Part shown: piece after piece, positions 32,036-42,345 of the stretch
Numbering within the stretch: position 1 is the stretch's first letter
Layout of the letters: every line of letters starts with the position of its first letter
Source of the DNA: Isochrysis galbana
Taxonomy: Eukaryota; Haptophyta; Isochrysidales; Isochrysidaceae
Reading direction: 5' to 3'
Assembly (NCBI GenBank): GCA_018136815.1
Contig: CM030934.1
Location: 4,537,587-4,601,586 of the forward strand
DNA length: 64,000 nucleotides
Notes under the pieces: model-generated
Told to the model about the DNA's origin: nothing
The model's input: only the letters and a program-made list of their open reading frames with translations
Databases searched by the model: none
Made by a program: the position numbers and the translations under genes

Positions 32036-32399
32036 TAAACACCTTCACTTCAAGCATATCACACACAGAAGAATTGGTACCGGAAATAGGTTCGCCGAAA
32101 GTCAGACAGATATGTGTAGACTATGTCGCCGCTACCGAGAAAACTCGTGCCATCTAGCGTGGCGTCTCGCGACTAAAACAGTATTCGAGACCATAGATGC
32201 CCTCAATAACTACAACCCCTCTCCCGGAAGGGTCACGCACACAGAAAATGAAAGATAGACGATTCGCATACCCCGGTATGAACACACCCGAAAGCCTAAA
32301 AGCGTTGTACGTGATAGCGTGAAAATGCATACTAAGAGACGTCTATAGAGTCGCATTTGTTTGTTTGAGTCACATGAGTACCACTATAAACCGATCTTA
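32036..32399. other. AT-richer stretch without recognisable gene
   Basis: No ORF of note. It is less GC-rich than neighbouring DNA and joins the diverged repeat that follows, so it may belong to the same element. Confidence 0.4.
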
Positions 32400-32990
32400 G
32401 AGTCTACACTAGTGAGGTTTACCACATTGGTTAGGGGCCTCACCCCGCCAAAATCGCACTGCTCTGTGCGCACGCATAAAGCCGCCACGGGAGGAAGCCC
32501 AAACTTAAGAAACCGCTAGAACTCAGCACCCCCGTATTCATCGAATACGAGAAGGGTAGACTACAACTGAGCGAAAACACTAGCCTCGTAGCGAAAGCGC
32601 TTGGCCTCGCCGAAAGGCTCGCATAGCAAGAAGTGTCGTCCCGCACTAATTGATCATCTAGAGGTGCGATCGATCAGTATAGGTCACACACGGCAAACAT
32701 AGAAACACGCTGAAACAACGGAACCCTGAAACAAATTTGCGATAAACAGGTCACCCAGTAGCACAGGAGGGAGTTGAGAACACGCAACTGAGGACAAGTG
32801 CACCCCGCTCCGCCCGGACCCCCCACATGACCCGAGCCCCTAAGTAAGTAGAGCACGAGGGGAGTTGCCGCAAGGCGGGGAATGAGGGTGAGGAAGGGAA
32901 GGGGGCGTGGCTACGAGGAAATGGTTCAGTGCCACATGTGAGGCGAAAATTCTAAAAGGTTTTTTACTAGTATATATATGCTTTATGCCA
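32400..32990 (+). repeat. old dispersed repeat related to 42005-42345 and 36290-36430
   Basis: Shared blocks include CCCCTAAGTA..., a CACGAGGGGA block, GGCAAGGCGG-like and GGGGGCGTGGCT. At 42220-42300 the order CCCCTAAGTAGCGCACGAGG then GGCCGCAAGGCAGG and GCGGGCGTGGCTGC is the same. At 36290-36420 CCCCTAGTAGTGCACGGGG and a final RCTATTAARAA block match. It is non-coding in all three places. Confidence 0.55.
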
Positions 32991-33049
32991 AAATGTGAGG
33001 TGGGAGTGGGGCTGCAAAATGGACTTCAAGTTGCACCTTCTTTCTTGGA

Positions 33050-33962
33050 TTCGCACGCGGAAGTCATACACTTATTGAGATCCACAAACGATTGTATGAG
33101 CGCAGACCCCCCAAAATATCCCAATAAAAGCAAGAGACACGCTAGTACTTGCAGTTTATTTGGCCCTACTTTGCCCCGGCATACATACCGCTACCTTACG
33201 AAACCCCTCACGCCAGCGCCAAATGGCAACCTGGCAACGGCAAAGCAAGGGATGATAGAAAGCATTATGATTAGAAGCGAGAGACCGCGACATAATGCAT
33301 GATCATCTCCACCGCCATCGTATCAATCAGCCAAGATCTACAAAGCAGGTCCATCCCTCCCCCCCCCCCCCCCCCAAGATCTATCTACAAAGCACGTCCA
33401 CCATGCACTGTTGCGCGGGATATGCGCAGGATGACCTAAGCATGAGCTCGAGCAGGGCGTAATTGCTGCTCTGCACCGCATGCACATCTAGAGGGAAGGC
33501 GTGCGCCGGCAATGAAATCAATAGAAGTTCAGCCAAGTGGTAATAACGACGGCCAATCAAGACGATCATTGCAAGTCTTGTGGCAGCCAAGTTGTGTTCA
33601 AGCATCAGGCAAACACAAAGGTTGCTATCGGCACGGCCGTTTTCTGTAGCAGTAAACTGTTGTCGCCGTCGTTCTTGATGGGGAGTTTCGCTACCTCCAT
33701 CTCCACTGATGTATCGCTCCAAATTCGATAGGACTTCTTGCTCAAGGATAAGGGCTGAGGACAAAGAATCACAATTCTCTCTTGAGAAGGGTCGGCGGTG
33801 CAGAGCTTCTCATGCTCTAAAAAAGATTGTTGAGAAGCGGCAGGCTGTATATGCTTGTCATCTGTCTGCAAATCGATCGATTCCAGCTTCACTGCATTAT
33901 CGGGAGGGCCAGGGTGCTCCTGAATATTCTCGGAGATGCTCACGCCATTCTCGTCCTCAGGA
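33050..33962 (-). repeat. inverted duplication, right arm
   Basis: The reverse complement of 25670-26560. This arm contains the 3' third of the gene at 33605-34594 and continues about 550 bp beyond its stop codon. The left-hand homology limit is near 33050, where the sequence runs into unrelated AT-rich DNA. Confidence 0.92.
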
Positions 33963-34594
33963 CCATCACGAAGCACAGACTGTGCAAAGCGCTCAGCCTC
34001 ACTGTCCTCGCTGCGGCTTCGTGGACTTTCATCCGGCGCGGCGGGAGGTTGTCCGGACGGCTCAGGGCATCCATCTGCTTCTGGCTCAGAATCGGAGACA
34101 GTCCCGAAGCCTCTCTCATCCGGCGAATAGTAAGCCCTCTTCTCGTCCGAATCCCTCGCTTTCGCAGTTTTAACTTTCCTTTTGATCGGCTTTCCGATAG
34201 GCTGGCCTGTTGCGCTATCCAAGAGCTGGAACACGAGCTGGAACCTCTTGTGCCTCCTAAGCTGACCTTCAGGCACATTTGTTGCCTTGTAGGCCGACCC
34301 GTATGCAGCACTCGGAATGCGGAGTTGATTCATGTCCACAACTCCCATTCTGCCAACTTCGAACTCGGACTGTGGGAGCTCGAAATGCACGGGTGTCTTT
34401 TGATCTTCTTTCATGACGCGCGCAGAGACAATCACACGTTCTGCGCCTGCGCCGACACTGCAGTCGACGTTGACGGTGAGCTTCGTACGAGGCGAGCGCC
34501 TGTCTCTGACGATGTGGTTTCCTTTGTGCTGGCTCGCGATCTGCAAGGTATTTGGTACGCGCAAGCTGCGCACCTCCGCCTTGACGTCGGTCAT
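33605..34594 (-). CDS. hypothetical protein, duplicated in the window
   Basis: A single-exon frame of 329 residues on the minus strand, ATG at 34594. Residues 1-150 look folded and beta-rich (RTKLTVNVDCSVGAGAERVI, KRFQLVFQLLDSATGQPIGK) with many basic residues, loosely like an immunoglobulin-fold DNA-binding domain. Residues 150-215 are acidic/serine-rich and probably disordered (EPEADGCPEPSGQPPAAPDE). The last 110 residues are the part duplicated at 25670-26030. No family can be named. Both copies keep an open frame, and a Pro/Leu difference is the only protein change noticed. Confidence 0.65.
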   Translation of the reverse strand: MTDVKAEVRSLRVPNTLQIASQHKGNHIVRDRRSPRTKLTVNVDCSVGAGAERVIVSARVMKEDQKTPVHFELPQSEFEVGRMGVVDMNQLRIPSAAYGSAYKATNVPEGQLRRHKRFQLVFQLLDSATGQPIGKPIKRKVKTAKARDSDEKRAYYSPDERGFGTVSDSEPEADGCPEPSGQPPAAPDESPRSRSEDSEAERFAQSVLRDGPEDENGVSISENIQEHPGPPDNAVKLESIDLQTDDKHIQPAASQQSFLEHEKLCTADPSQERIVILCPQPLSLSKKSYRIWSDTSVEMEVAKLPIKNDGDNSLLLQKTAVPIATFVFA

Positions 34595-35192
34595 TGGATA
34601 TGCAGAACGTGTGCGAGAGAGTGGAAGCTAAGAGGAAGGGCGAGGGTCGAGCAAGCAAGCGATGGTCGGGGGTCAGGTGATGCAGATGCGATGTGGGCGA
34701 TCGATCGATCGGTCGATCCTTGTGCTGAAGGGCAAGAAGTGAAGTCCCGTCCCCAAACCAGTTTGAAGAACGGCCACATCCGTTAGACGAGGAGCGGACT
34801 TGGCTCTTGCTACTGTACGCGTACTCACTCCAGCAGCTCGCTTTCTTTCGGGCTGCCAAGGCCAAGACGTGGTGAACGTCAGCAGTAACCATCGTAAACA
34901 AACATCAGTGAGATCTCGAAAGCCCTCATCTTCTGGAGTTGCATCCCAGTATATCATCGGAGGGCGTTACGTGTTGCGTTGCACTTCCTCGGGGTCTCGG
35001 GGTTCAACAGGATTTTCTTCATTGTTGGGTGACTGTTGAGTCCATTATTTCACAAAGGGCCGAGTTCGCTCGCGGGGGGTCCCAAGTGCCCAACACAAAG
35101 AGAGAAGGGCCGCGCCGGCGCGCTCCAAGGCGACCAAGTATAAACTCAGTTGAAATTATTGCTATTAGTAGTACTACTTTTCTTCATCGTAA
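34595..35192. other. upstream region of the duplicated gene
   Basis: Contains nested CGATCGATCGATCGGTCGAT near 34699-34718, but no gene recognised. Minus-strand frames here overlap each other and have no family resemblance. The promoter of the 33.6-34.6 kb gene should lie at its left edge. Confidence 0.4.
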
Positions 35193-35430
35193 CTATCTTT
35201 AAAAAGATAGGGTCATGGAGCGCGCGTCGCTCCCCTCCTCTCCTGCCGCCACCCGCCACCCCCGCCGGGCCGGCCGATCGACCAATATCCCCCTCTGAAA
35301 TGAATGTAAAAAAACTTCTTAATAGTCTCGCCGCGCGCGCGACCCCGCACAGTATCTACGCAGCCTCGCCCGCTTCCCTTTCCACCCCCTCCACCTGCCT
35401 TGCGGCTCTCGTCCCCTCGTGCTCTACCTA
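35193..35430 (+). mobile_element. hairpin-headed repeat (MERA type), copy 2
   Basis: The perfect hairpin CTATCTTT-AA-AAAGATAG (35193-35210) is followed by GGTCATGGAGCGCGCGTCGC. The ATG opens a short frame starting MERASLPSSPAATRHPRRAG that soon stops. The leading sequence AACTATC and the trailing GGTCATGG are shared with 23680 and 30902. Confidence 0.55.
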
Positions 35431-35599
35431 GGTAGGGGCTAGGTGCAGTGGGGTTCCAGAGGCAGACGGTGTGAACCGATTCTCGATGGCCTGTTTCTCA
35501 CCTTCCTCTTATGCCATCGGGCTACCGGCTTATGTGTGTTTGCTCCTTGAGTTAGGTGTCAGGCAGCTGTGATTCAGTGCGTCCGAGGGCGCTGTCGGA

Positions 35600-35995
35600 T
35601 GGTGAGCGATTCTGACGGATCCGAGGTTACCACTACCTCAGATGGGAACAGAGGGGACGGAAGGGAAGCGGCGAGAGGCGCGGCGGAAGTTGGGGGGTGG
35701 CCAATGACGGGCTGGACCACCTCCTCTGCAGAGAAAGGCGGGAGGACGGGCTTGGTTGGGCGAGGGCGAGCGCGACGACGGAGCGGACATGGCTGGGCGG
35801 GTCGGGATGGATAGGCTGAGGCTGAGGGAGTGGTGAGGTTTGGTATTGAGGTAGTGTTGAGAACGAGGGACGAGAACGGGGACGAGAACGAGAACGAGAG
35901 CGACGAACGAAGAACGACAGACGACAGACGGTCCGGGTCCGCTGGCCGCTGGACCGACGAGATGACACTACACTCACGTCAACACTCTCCACACT
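35600..35995 (-). pseudogene. MSxPSSRxPSP-family retroelement fragment, copy 2
   Basis: Minus strand. Bases 35620-35750 are almost identical to 55378-55508 (for example CCGAGGTTACCACTACCTCA and GGGGTGGCCAATGACGGGCT). The ORF starting at 35789 reads MSAPSSRSPSPNQARPP because of a small indel relative to the 55-kb copy, so it is frameshifted. Further upstream 35945-35995 matches 57008-57060, whereas 1.3 kb separates these blocks in the other copy. Confidence 0.75.
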
Positions 35996-36099
35996 AATAA
36001 TCTATCTGAGCATTAGTTAGTACCACTACTCTCACTAGCCCGGCACTAACACGACAGCCCTCAGCGCACCTACCCGTACACCTTGGCGCGTGCTGTTGT

Positions 36100-36430
36100 C
36101 ACAGATACATACTCCTTGACACTCTCCACACTAACGTATCCTTATCACGGAACGCACACCGTCAAGAATTTTTTATGCCTCCACGCGAAGCTTTTGACCG
36201 AGAACGAGAGAAAGCAGAGAATAACAACGATAAATGCCGAACGACGAAGGCAGAAGAGAGAAGCCTAACGAGTGTCGATTCCCCTATCCCCCTAGTAGTG
36301 CACGGGGGGAGTCGCTTGATGGCGGGGGGGAAAGGGAAAGGGCCGGGGGAGTGGGGGTGTAGAAAGTTTCCTACGTGAGTAGAAAGTAGAGGATGCACGG
36401 TCGCGTGTGCGGTGAGACTATTAAGAAACT
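36100..36430 (+). repeat. dispersed repeat fragments
   Basis: CCACGCGAAGCTTTTGACCG and AACGATAAATGCCGAACGA recur slightly changed at 45178-45240 (CCACGCGAAGTTTTTGACCG). CGTATCCTTATCACGGAACG near 36140 recurs near 57778. The end matches the 32400-32990 family. Confidence 0.65.
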
Positions 36431-36952
36431 AATTAATTAATACATAATAGTAGTATCATAATATCCATACATCCACCATTTGCCGGCAATGTGCAATGTG
36501 CCATTTGCCATTTGATATATCATTATCATAGATCCATGATGCTTGTTAGTTTAACTCTAGTTCGGGTGGGTGGTGCGTGCTGGCAGTGCTGGCGTTTTTA
36601 GCCGCTGCTCCAGCTTGGTTGTTGGTAGTTGGGCTTTTTGTTCTGCTTCATGGCGTTCTCTCCACCTATTTTGTCTGAGTAGGAGTACAATACTCAATAC
36701 TTGCGCGGGGCGAGTGTCGAGAAGAGACCAGCAGCCCGAGCCTCGGTATGAAGAGAAGCAGGATTGAATAAAGATCTATAAAGGGAGTATCTAAGCATCT
36801 AGGAGCGGGCGACGATAGGAGGAACAGGAGGAGAGAGAGTGGGACAGTCGCTAAGGGAGGGCCGCTATCAGAGAGAGAGGTGGCGAGCGTCTCTCGCGCG
36901 CTCTGTCGCTCTCCCTCTCGCTCCCTCGCTCTCCACGCCGCGGGGCGAGGCA

Positions 36953-39913
36953 ATGGGCCGGTGCAGTGCGGACAGCGAGATGGCACCGGTTGACATCGAG
37001 CTTACCACGCGCGAAAGTACTGAGGACCTCTTCAAGCGGCAGGACACACGCGAAGCGCTCAGCAGCCTTGGTGGACCTGCGAGCGGCTCCGATGACCTGC
37101 GACTACTCAGGCCAGAGGGCTCGACCCGGGCGCGAGCCGCCTCAGTCGCGCGCGTCAGCGCGCTTCGTATTGGCATCGGCCTTCTCGGCGCAGCCTGGGG
37201 CTTTTGTGTCGGAGTGGGCCTCTCATACCCGTTCGCGCAGCTAGGCCGGCCCGCTACGCTCCTACGCAGCCAGCAAGTGTATGGCGTGCTAATCCTGGTG
37301 AGTGTATTCACAGGGTCAGTGGCTGCCGTAAACCGTTGCGGATTGTTGCGCCCGAAGCGCATAGCTAGCATCGAGCGCGCCGCCGAGCTTGGGCTCTCAC
37401 GGCTCGGCCAGTCGGCTAAGCCAAATGCTCGCTGCGTGTGGTTGGCGTGGACGCTCATCACCCTGGTGCCTCCGCTTCTCGCTGGGGCTTGCCTTGGCGT
37501 GCCCTCTCCGGCGCAACGGCGCATCATCATCGCAATCCAAACGCTTGGCTCTCTACTGCCGTATCCTTCGGCCGGACCAGCCGGTGTCCCCGCTGGCTAT
37601 TGCGCTGAGTTTGGTGTCAAGTCCTTGATGGCAGCCCAACATGGCACCACTGCAGGCCAAGACGTGCGCCGCCTGGCGCTTGAGGAAGAGCATCAGGACA
37701 GCAGACTAAGCGTGCCGTCGTGGTGGCTTCGGTGGGGTGTAGACGAGGCGGCAGCGGCCGAGGCCCTCGTGCGCGAGATGACTCTGGAGGAAGTACAGCG
37801 GCTGCTTCAAGGTGTAGGTTGGGAGGGTTTTGAGGTAGAGGCAGGTTGGTATGCAGGCAACATTCTTGGCGTGCCGCGTCTTGGTCTGCCAGGGCTGCAC
37901 ATGCAGGATGCGGCGCAGGGATATCGAACGATGTTCGAGGCCCAGGTCGGGACGGTCACCGCCTGGCCATCCATGCTCGCGCTGGCTGCCACCTGGGACG
38001 CGTCACTTGCGCACAAATATGGAAGTGAGGTTGCGGCGGAGTTTCGCGCAAAGGGGGCAACAGTAATTCTTGGCCCGAGCGTCAACGTCCACCGCGTAGC
38101 GCGTGGCGGGCGGAATGCCGAGTATCTGAGTGGCGAGGAGCCGACACTTGGTGCTGTGATGGGCGCGGCGTACGTGCGAGGCATCCAGTCACGAGGCGTG
38201 GCAGCCGTGGTAAAACACTACGTTCTCAATCAGCAGGAAACGATGAGAGAGTCGAGCGATGTTCGAATCGATGAGCGCACGCTCTGGGAGGTGTACTACC
38301 CTCCGTTCGTTGGCGCAGTCGAGGCTGGAGTCGCGAGCGTCATGTGCAGCTATAATTTGGTCAACGGATCGCATGTATGCGGCTCACGCGACCTTCTGAC
38401 GCGTGACCTCCGCCATCGTATGGGTTTCGATGGTTGGGTGATGAGCGACTGGTGGGCAGTACACGAGCCTGATGCTGCAGCAAACGGCGTGGATCAGAAC
38501 ATGCCAGGGAACGATGGCTACTTCAACATGGACAGGCTGCGATGGCACATGGGCGGCTCCGAGGAAGGTGGAGGCCCGACAGCAATCGAGCACGCTGCGA
38601 CAGATGACGAGGCGCTTCACATGACGGACCCAAGCAAGCTGCCTTACGGATTGTTGGGTAGGATGGCGTTGCGCGTGGTCCGCGGTGCGCTGCGCGTCGG
38701 AGCGTACGATAGCGTCACGTGTCACGTCGGATGCGACTGCGGGCCGCAAATGATGAGCGCCGTGGGCACCTCAGCCTCTCATCATGCTACTGCGCGGTAT
38801 ATAGCCGCTGCCTCCGTTGTGATGCTCAAGAACGAACCTCCTCGGAGGGGCATGCGCGCGCCGCTACCCCTGCATCGAGGCTTGCGCGTCGCGCTTCTTG
38901 GCTCTGCCTGTGACGCGAAGAGTGCATTCGAGGTACCCTCGCGGAGGAGTTATTGGGCCGCTGGTGACTACTATGTGGTTGGCGGATCCGGTCGTGTCTT
39001 CTTCAACAGCTCAGCTAGCGTGCGGTCCGGCCTTGAGGCCGCTGGTATCATAGTCAGCTACTATGATGGCGATGATGTGGCTCAAGCGGCAGCACTAATG
39101 GCCACCGCCGACGTTGCCATCGCTTGCGGCGGAGCCATTACACAAGAGTCGTGGGACCGACCGAGCCTGAAACTCGACCAAGACGAGTTTCTGCAAAGTC
39201 TGGTTCGAGCAACGACTGCGCAGAGGGCAGTGGGCACTTTGCCCCCCCTTGTTGTGACGGCGCTCGCGCCCGGAGTCATCACAGCCGACTGGGCAGAAAC
39301 TGTGGATGCGGCTGTCATCGTATTCCTGGGTGGTGAACAGACTGGGAATGCCTTGGCTGATGTTCTGATTGGCGACATCAATCCGTCTGGGCGCCTTCCG
39401 GTCACTCTACCCATGTCGGAAGATGACATGGTTGCTCCTTGCCCGCACCAGAGGTGTGAGTACACGGAGCGACTGAATGTTGGCTGGCGCGCATTGCACC
39501 AGCAGCCCGTTCGCTTTCCTTTCGGCCATGGGCTCTCTTTTACGGAATTCGAGTATGCTTGGGCGCAGCGGCCACAACTCATGAATGCAGCTAATGCTAC
39601 AATCACGTCAGACGCCCTCAACATGTCGGTCGTAGTAACCAACACCGGACCGGTGGCGGGCGCAGAGGTGGTACAACTATACCTGCAGTATCCGCGCGAC
39701 GCAGGCGAGCCAGCGCTCGTGCTGCGCGGCTTTGCCAAGACACGGCAACTTGCTCCAGCTCAGAGGGCGACAGTCGTGTTCACATTGTCGCAGCGAGATA
39801 TCTCGACGTGGATACCTGGCATTGGCTGGAGGATCGCCCATGGTGACTTTGGAATGATGATCGGCTCGTCATCAAGGGACGCGCGGTTGAGCACTGACGT
39901 CTCGGTCGACTAG
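36953..39913 (+). CDS. glycoside hydrolase family 3 (beta-glucosidase-like), membrane-anchored
   Basis: A single open frame of 986 residues from ATG 36953; a non-ATG extension upstream is not needed. Three hydrophobic segments near the N-terminus (about 73-95, 109-127 and 161-182) predict membrane anchoring before the catalytic part. The GH3 alpha/beta barrel begins near residue 270 and contains GPSVNVHRVARGGRNAEYLS, AVVKHYVLNQQET (Lys421-His422) and GWVMSDWW with the nucleophile Asp499. The second GH3 domain contains GGEQTGNALADVLIGDINPS and GRLPVTLP, followed by a C-terminal fibronectin-III-like domain (VVVTNTGPVAGAEVVQLYLQ). Such enzymes release glucose or xylose from oligosaccharides; the N-terminal anchor would hold the catalytic part at the cell surface or in the endomembrane lumen. 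A TCTATAAAGGG sequence lies near 36775. Confidence 0.93.
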   Translation: MGRCSADSEMAPVDIELTTRESTEDLFKRQDTREALSSLGGPASGSDDLRLLRPEGSTRARAASVARVSALRIGIGLLGAAWGFCVGVGLSYPFAQLGRPATLLRSQQVYGVLILVSVFTGSVAAVNRCGLLRPKRIASIERAAELGLSRLGQSAKPNARCVWLAWTLITLVPPLLAGACLGVPSPAQRRIIIAIQTLGSLLPYPSAGPAGVPAGYCAEFGVKSLMAAQHGTTAGQDVRRLALEEEHQDSRLSVPSWWLRWGVDEAAAAEALVREMTLEEVQRLLQGVGWEGFEVEAGWYAGNILGVPRLGLPGLHMQDAAQGYRTMFEAQVGTVTAWPSMLALAATWDASLAHKYGSEVAAEFRAKGATVILGPSVNVHRVARGGRNAEYLSGEEPTLGAVMGAAYVRGIQSRGVAAVVKHYVLNQQETMRESSDVRIDERTLWEVYYPPFVGAVEAGVASVMCSYNLVNGSHVCGSRDLLTRDLRHRMGFDGWVMSDWWAVHEPDAAANGVDQNMPGNDGYFNMDRLRWHMGGSEEGGGPTAIEHAATDDEALHMTDPSKLPYGLLGRMALRVVRGALRVGAYDSVTCHVGCDCGPQMMSAVGTSASHHATARYIAAASVVMLKNEPPRRGMRAPLPLHRGLRVALLGSACDAKSAFEVPSRRSYWAAGDYYVVGGSGRVFFNSSASVRSGLEAAGIIVSYYDGDDVAQAAALMATADVAIACGGAITQESWDRPSLKLDQDEFLQSLVRATTAQRAVGTLPPLVVTALAPGVITADWAETVDAAVIVFLGGEQTGNALADVLIGDINPSGRLPVTLPMSEDDMVAPCPHQRCEYTERLNVGWRALHQQPVRFPFGHGLSFTEFEYAWAQRPQLMNAANATITSDALNMSVVVTNTGPVAGAEVVQLYLQYPRDAGEPALVLRGFAKTRQLAPAQRATVVFTLSQRDISTWIPGIGWRIAHGDFGMMIGSSSRDARLSTDVSVD

Positions 39914-40596
39914 GAATTGTATTGTGGCATCTTATTAACACTCAAAACCCTGTCTACACTGAGTACTCAGCCCGCTCGACAATCGGTGCTCTTTTGTGCG
40001 TCGTGTGTCGCATGCCGTGGGATGTGGAATATGTGTTTTGCGTGCTACGCTCTTCATGTCTGACGTGTATGATGTACGAACTCCTAGGGCGGTCAAACAG
40101 GGGCTTTGTAACGATTAGTAAGGGTGGGGCTGCATTTTGCATTTTTGACGGTGGCGCGATGCTCAATAAAGAACCTGGCCCGCCTCGTGCCCGCTGGTGT
40201 GAAGTGTGGAGAGGGCATTCTCGAAAGCTCGCCGACTTCCATGAGGACCAAAAGGCAAATCAATCGGATGACTCCCTTGCCCACTCCCTCCTCGCGGGAA
40301 AGAATTGTGAGAGAGTGTGGCCGTGTGGCTGGAGCCAGTGTGAATGAATGAGAAGCTTGTGCGCGCGAAGTCGCGCTCTTTACTTCTTTACTTCAACCCT
40401 AACCTTGATTACAATGACTAGCTTGACTACAACATACAACATTTTTGCCTTTAGTTACACCATGAAAATTTGGCTGTGGCAATAGTCATGGCTTGAATAA
40501 TGGACTTTTGAAATAGTCAAGCAATAGTTGACTTTTTGACTATTTTTGACTACAACTACAAATGCAAATGCAAATATGCAAACACACCGTATGTAG
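39914..40596. other. 3' flank of GH3 gene with repeat
   Basis: No gene. It includes an inverted GGGCGGTCAAAC-family repeat (40085-40170) and an AT-rich stretch with repeated TTTTGACTA/AACTACAA words near 40500-40570. Confidence 0.5.
40085..40170 (-). repeat. GGGCGGTCAAAC-family repeat, inverted copy
   Basis: CTAGGGCGGTCAAACAGGGG, then AGTAAGGGTGGGGCTGCATT, then TTTTGACGGTGGCGCGATGC: the reverse complement of the right end of 31825-32035. Confidence 0.8.
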
Positions 40597-41160
40597 TTGT
40601 CGCGGGTAAAGGTAAAGGGGGGGGGCCTTGTACACTTCCCCCACGTACGTTTCATTTTTAGGTCTTCCCGCGCGACTCCCTCTCCGTCGCCGCGCCCCAG
40701 CTCCCTTCTTCCCGTATCGTCCCGTATCGGTCCGCCCCCCCTCCCTTCTCCTCTCCTCTCCCCGGCTCCCCCGCGGAAGCCCTCCCCCCTCTCTCCCCTC
40801 CCGTTTCTCCCCGAGTGCTTCCTTGAGTTTCCGGCCTCCTTTTGTCTAGTTCTTTCCCGCGCGATTCCCTCCCCCCCGCGCGTGACGTTTTTTCCCTCGG
40901 TGTCCCAAGAACGCTCAGCATCGCCGCTCGAGCGCCCCTCGTGCCTCTCCCGTCTGCTCCTCGTCTCCGTCCTTGTGCTGCGACGCCCCATGTCGACCGA
41001 GAGTGTGCCCACGGTCCCAGCCCCGTCCCCGTGTGCTCCTTCGCTCCCTGTTGTCTCCCCTCCCACGCTCCAAGTGAGCCATACATCCCATGTTACTTCT
41101 CACCTCCCACTCACACCCAGCCGCACCACAGCCACAGCTCTACACAGCCCATCACAGTAG
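40597..41160 (+). mobile_element. retroelement-like 5' region with short ORF, copy A
   Basis: A C/T-rich stretch from GTCGCGGGTAAAGG (40598) through TTTTTAGGTCTTCCCGCGCG and CTTGAGTTTCCGG to CGCGTGACGTTTTTTCCCTC is nearly identical to 61562-61857. It is followed by an ATG at 40990 opening a Pro/Ser-rich frame (MSTESVPTVPAPSPCAPSLP) of about 56 residues. A pyrimidine-rich leader before a Pro/Ser-rich ORF start recalls the 5' end of a non-LTR element; the rest is missing. Confidence 0.55.
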
Positions 41161-41399
41161 TAACGATACTAAGTAAAAAGTAAAAATCCCCGATCGAATC
41201 GAACGTGCGGCGGCGGCCTCTCTCTCGCTCACCTCGGCGATGGCACCGCCTCGTCGTCAGGTCCAGCAAAGGCAAAGGCGCATCACCTCGGTGTTGTTGC
41301 CGGAGCTGAAGCGACCAAGGAGCGCCATCGGCCGGCAAATTGCAGTACCGGGTTCATTCAGCTTGGGGCGGTAGCGTCACGGCCGCCGAGAAGTCGACG

Positions 41400-41640
41400 C
41401 AGTACAAGTGTGGGTGCCCCCAGGGTTCCCTCCCGCACTCCGCGCCCAGAGTTCCCCCGCGGATAGAGTGAACGCACGGCGTGCACCTTCATAGTAGGAG
41501 AAAAAGTTGTTATGCGCACGCACGGCGCCCCCGCGGGGAAACCGATGCACATCGCGCTGTGCGCACGCACGGCGTGCACATGGGTGATTGCAGCTGCTCA
41601 TCGCTCATCACACCTGTCCCGTGAGAGATCTCTCTTATAC
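41400..41640 (-). repeat. inverted, diverged copy of the 14.6-15.26 kb tandem repeat
   Basis: GAACGCACGGCGTGCACCTT, GCGCACGCACGGCGCCCCCG and GAGTTCCCCCGCGGATAGAG are reverse complements of blocks at 15120-15240. The TATA-like part is reduced to GATCTCTCTTATAC near 41628-41641. Confidence 0.65.
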
Positions 41641-41945
41641 TGCGCGTCGCCTCGAGCGACGCGCGACGCGTCCAGGGCATCGCGGGGCGCCGCCTCCGAC
41701 GCAGGGCGCCGCGCGTGTCACGTGGGCGCCGACGCGCCATGCGATGCTCCGACGCGTGGGGCGGCGGCTCGGCGGCGAGCGACGCCCGGAGCGACGTCCG
41801 ACTCGGTGTCCGCCCTGCGTCGCGCCAGAGTGCGCACGCCGCGCTCGCCGTCATGCGTCGGCGCCGCAGCACCCCACGGCGTCCGGGGCGACGCAGGGCG
41901 GCCCGCACTCCGGCCCGCCGTATGTCACGCGGCATGTCGTATGGA
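41641..41945 (+). repeat. degenerate GACGC/GGCGCC-rich repeat
   Basis: Short words GACGC, GCGCCG and CGACGC recur at irregular spacing. GC content is extreme, and the ORFs here are Arg/Ala compositional artefacts. Confidence 0.6.
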
Positions 41946-42004
41946 TACTTCCGCGACGTGCGGTATAAATGTAACTTACGATAGGGGGGGTGGTCCCCCT
42001 GACG

Positions 42005-42345
42005 AATAGCGGATAGACTCGCCTAATCGCGAATAGCCCCCACACCGCGACCCGCCCAAATACCCGACCTCTGCACTCGGACCCGCTAAGACACAGCCAC
42101 CTGCCCCCCTGATACAAAAGGACAACGCAACAAACCGATAGCCCGATGGCACAGGAGGAAGGAGAGGAAAACCTATCGGGGATCGGAGCACACCGTCTGC
42201 TACAGGAAACCCTATACACCCAACCCCTAAGTAGCGCACGAGGGGACGGGCCGCAAGGCAGGTGGAAGGGGAACGAGAGTAGCGGGCGTGGCTGCATAGT
42301 TAAGGTGCAGAGTCGCGCGCGCGGCGAGGCTATTAAAAAGTTTTG
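42005..42345 (+). repeat. old dispersed repeat related to 32400-32990
   Basis: See the 32400 entry for shared blocks; both also contain a CACAGGAGG block upstream of CCCCTAAGTA. Confidence 0.55.

Noticed and set aside
40455..41066. Minus-strand ORF of 203 residues over the retroelement leader
   Set aside because: Gly/Arg/Glu-rich antisense of a pyrimidine-rich leader; no motif.
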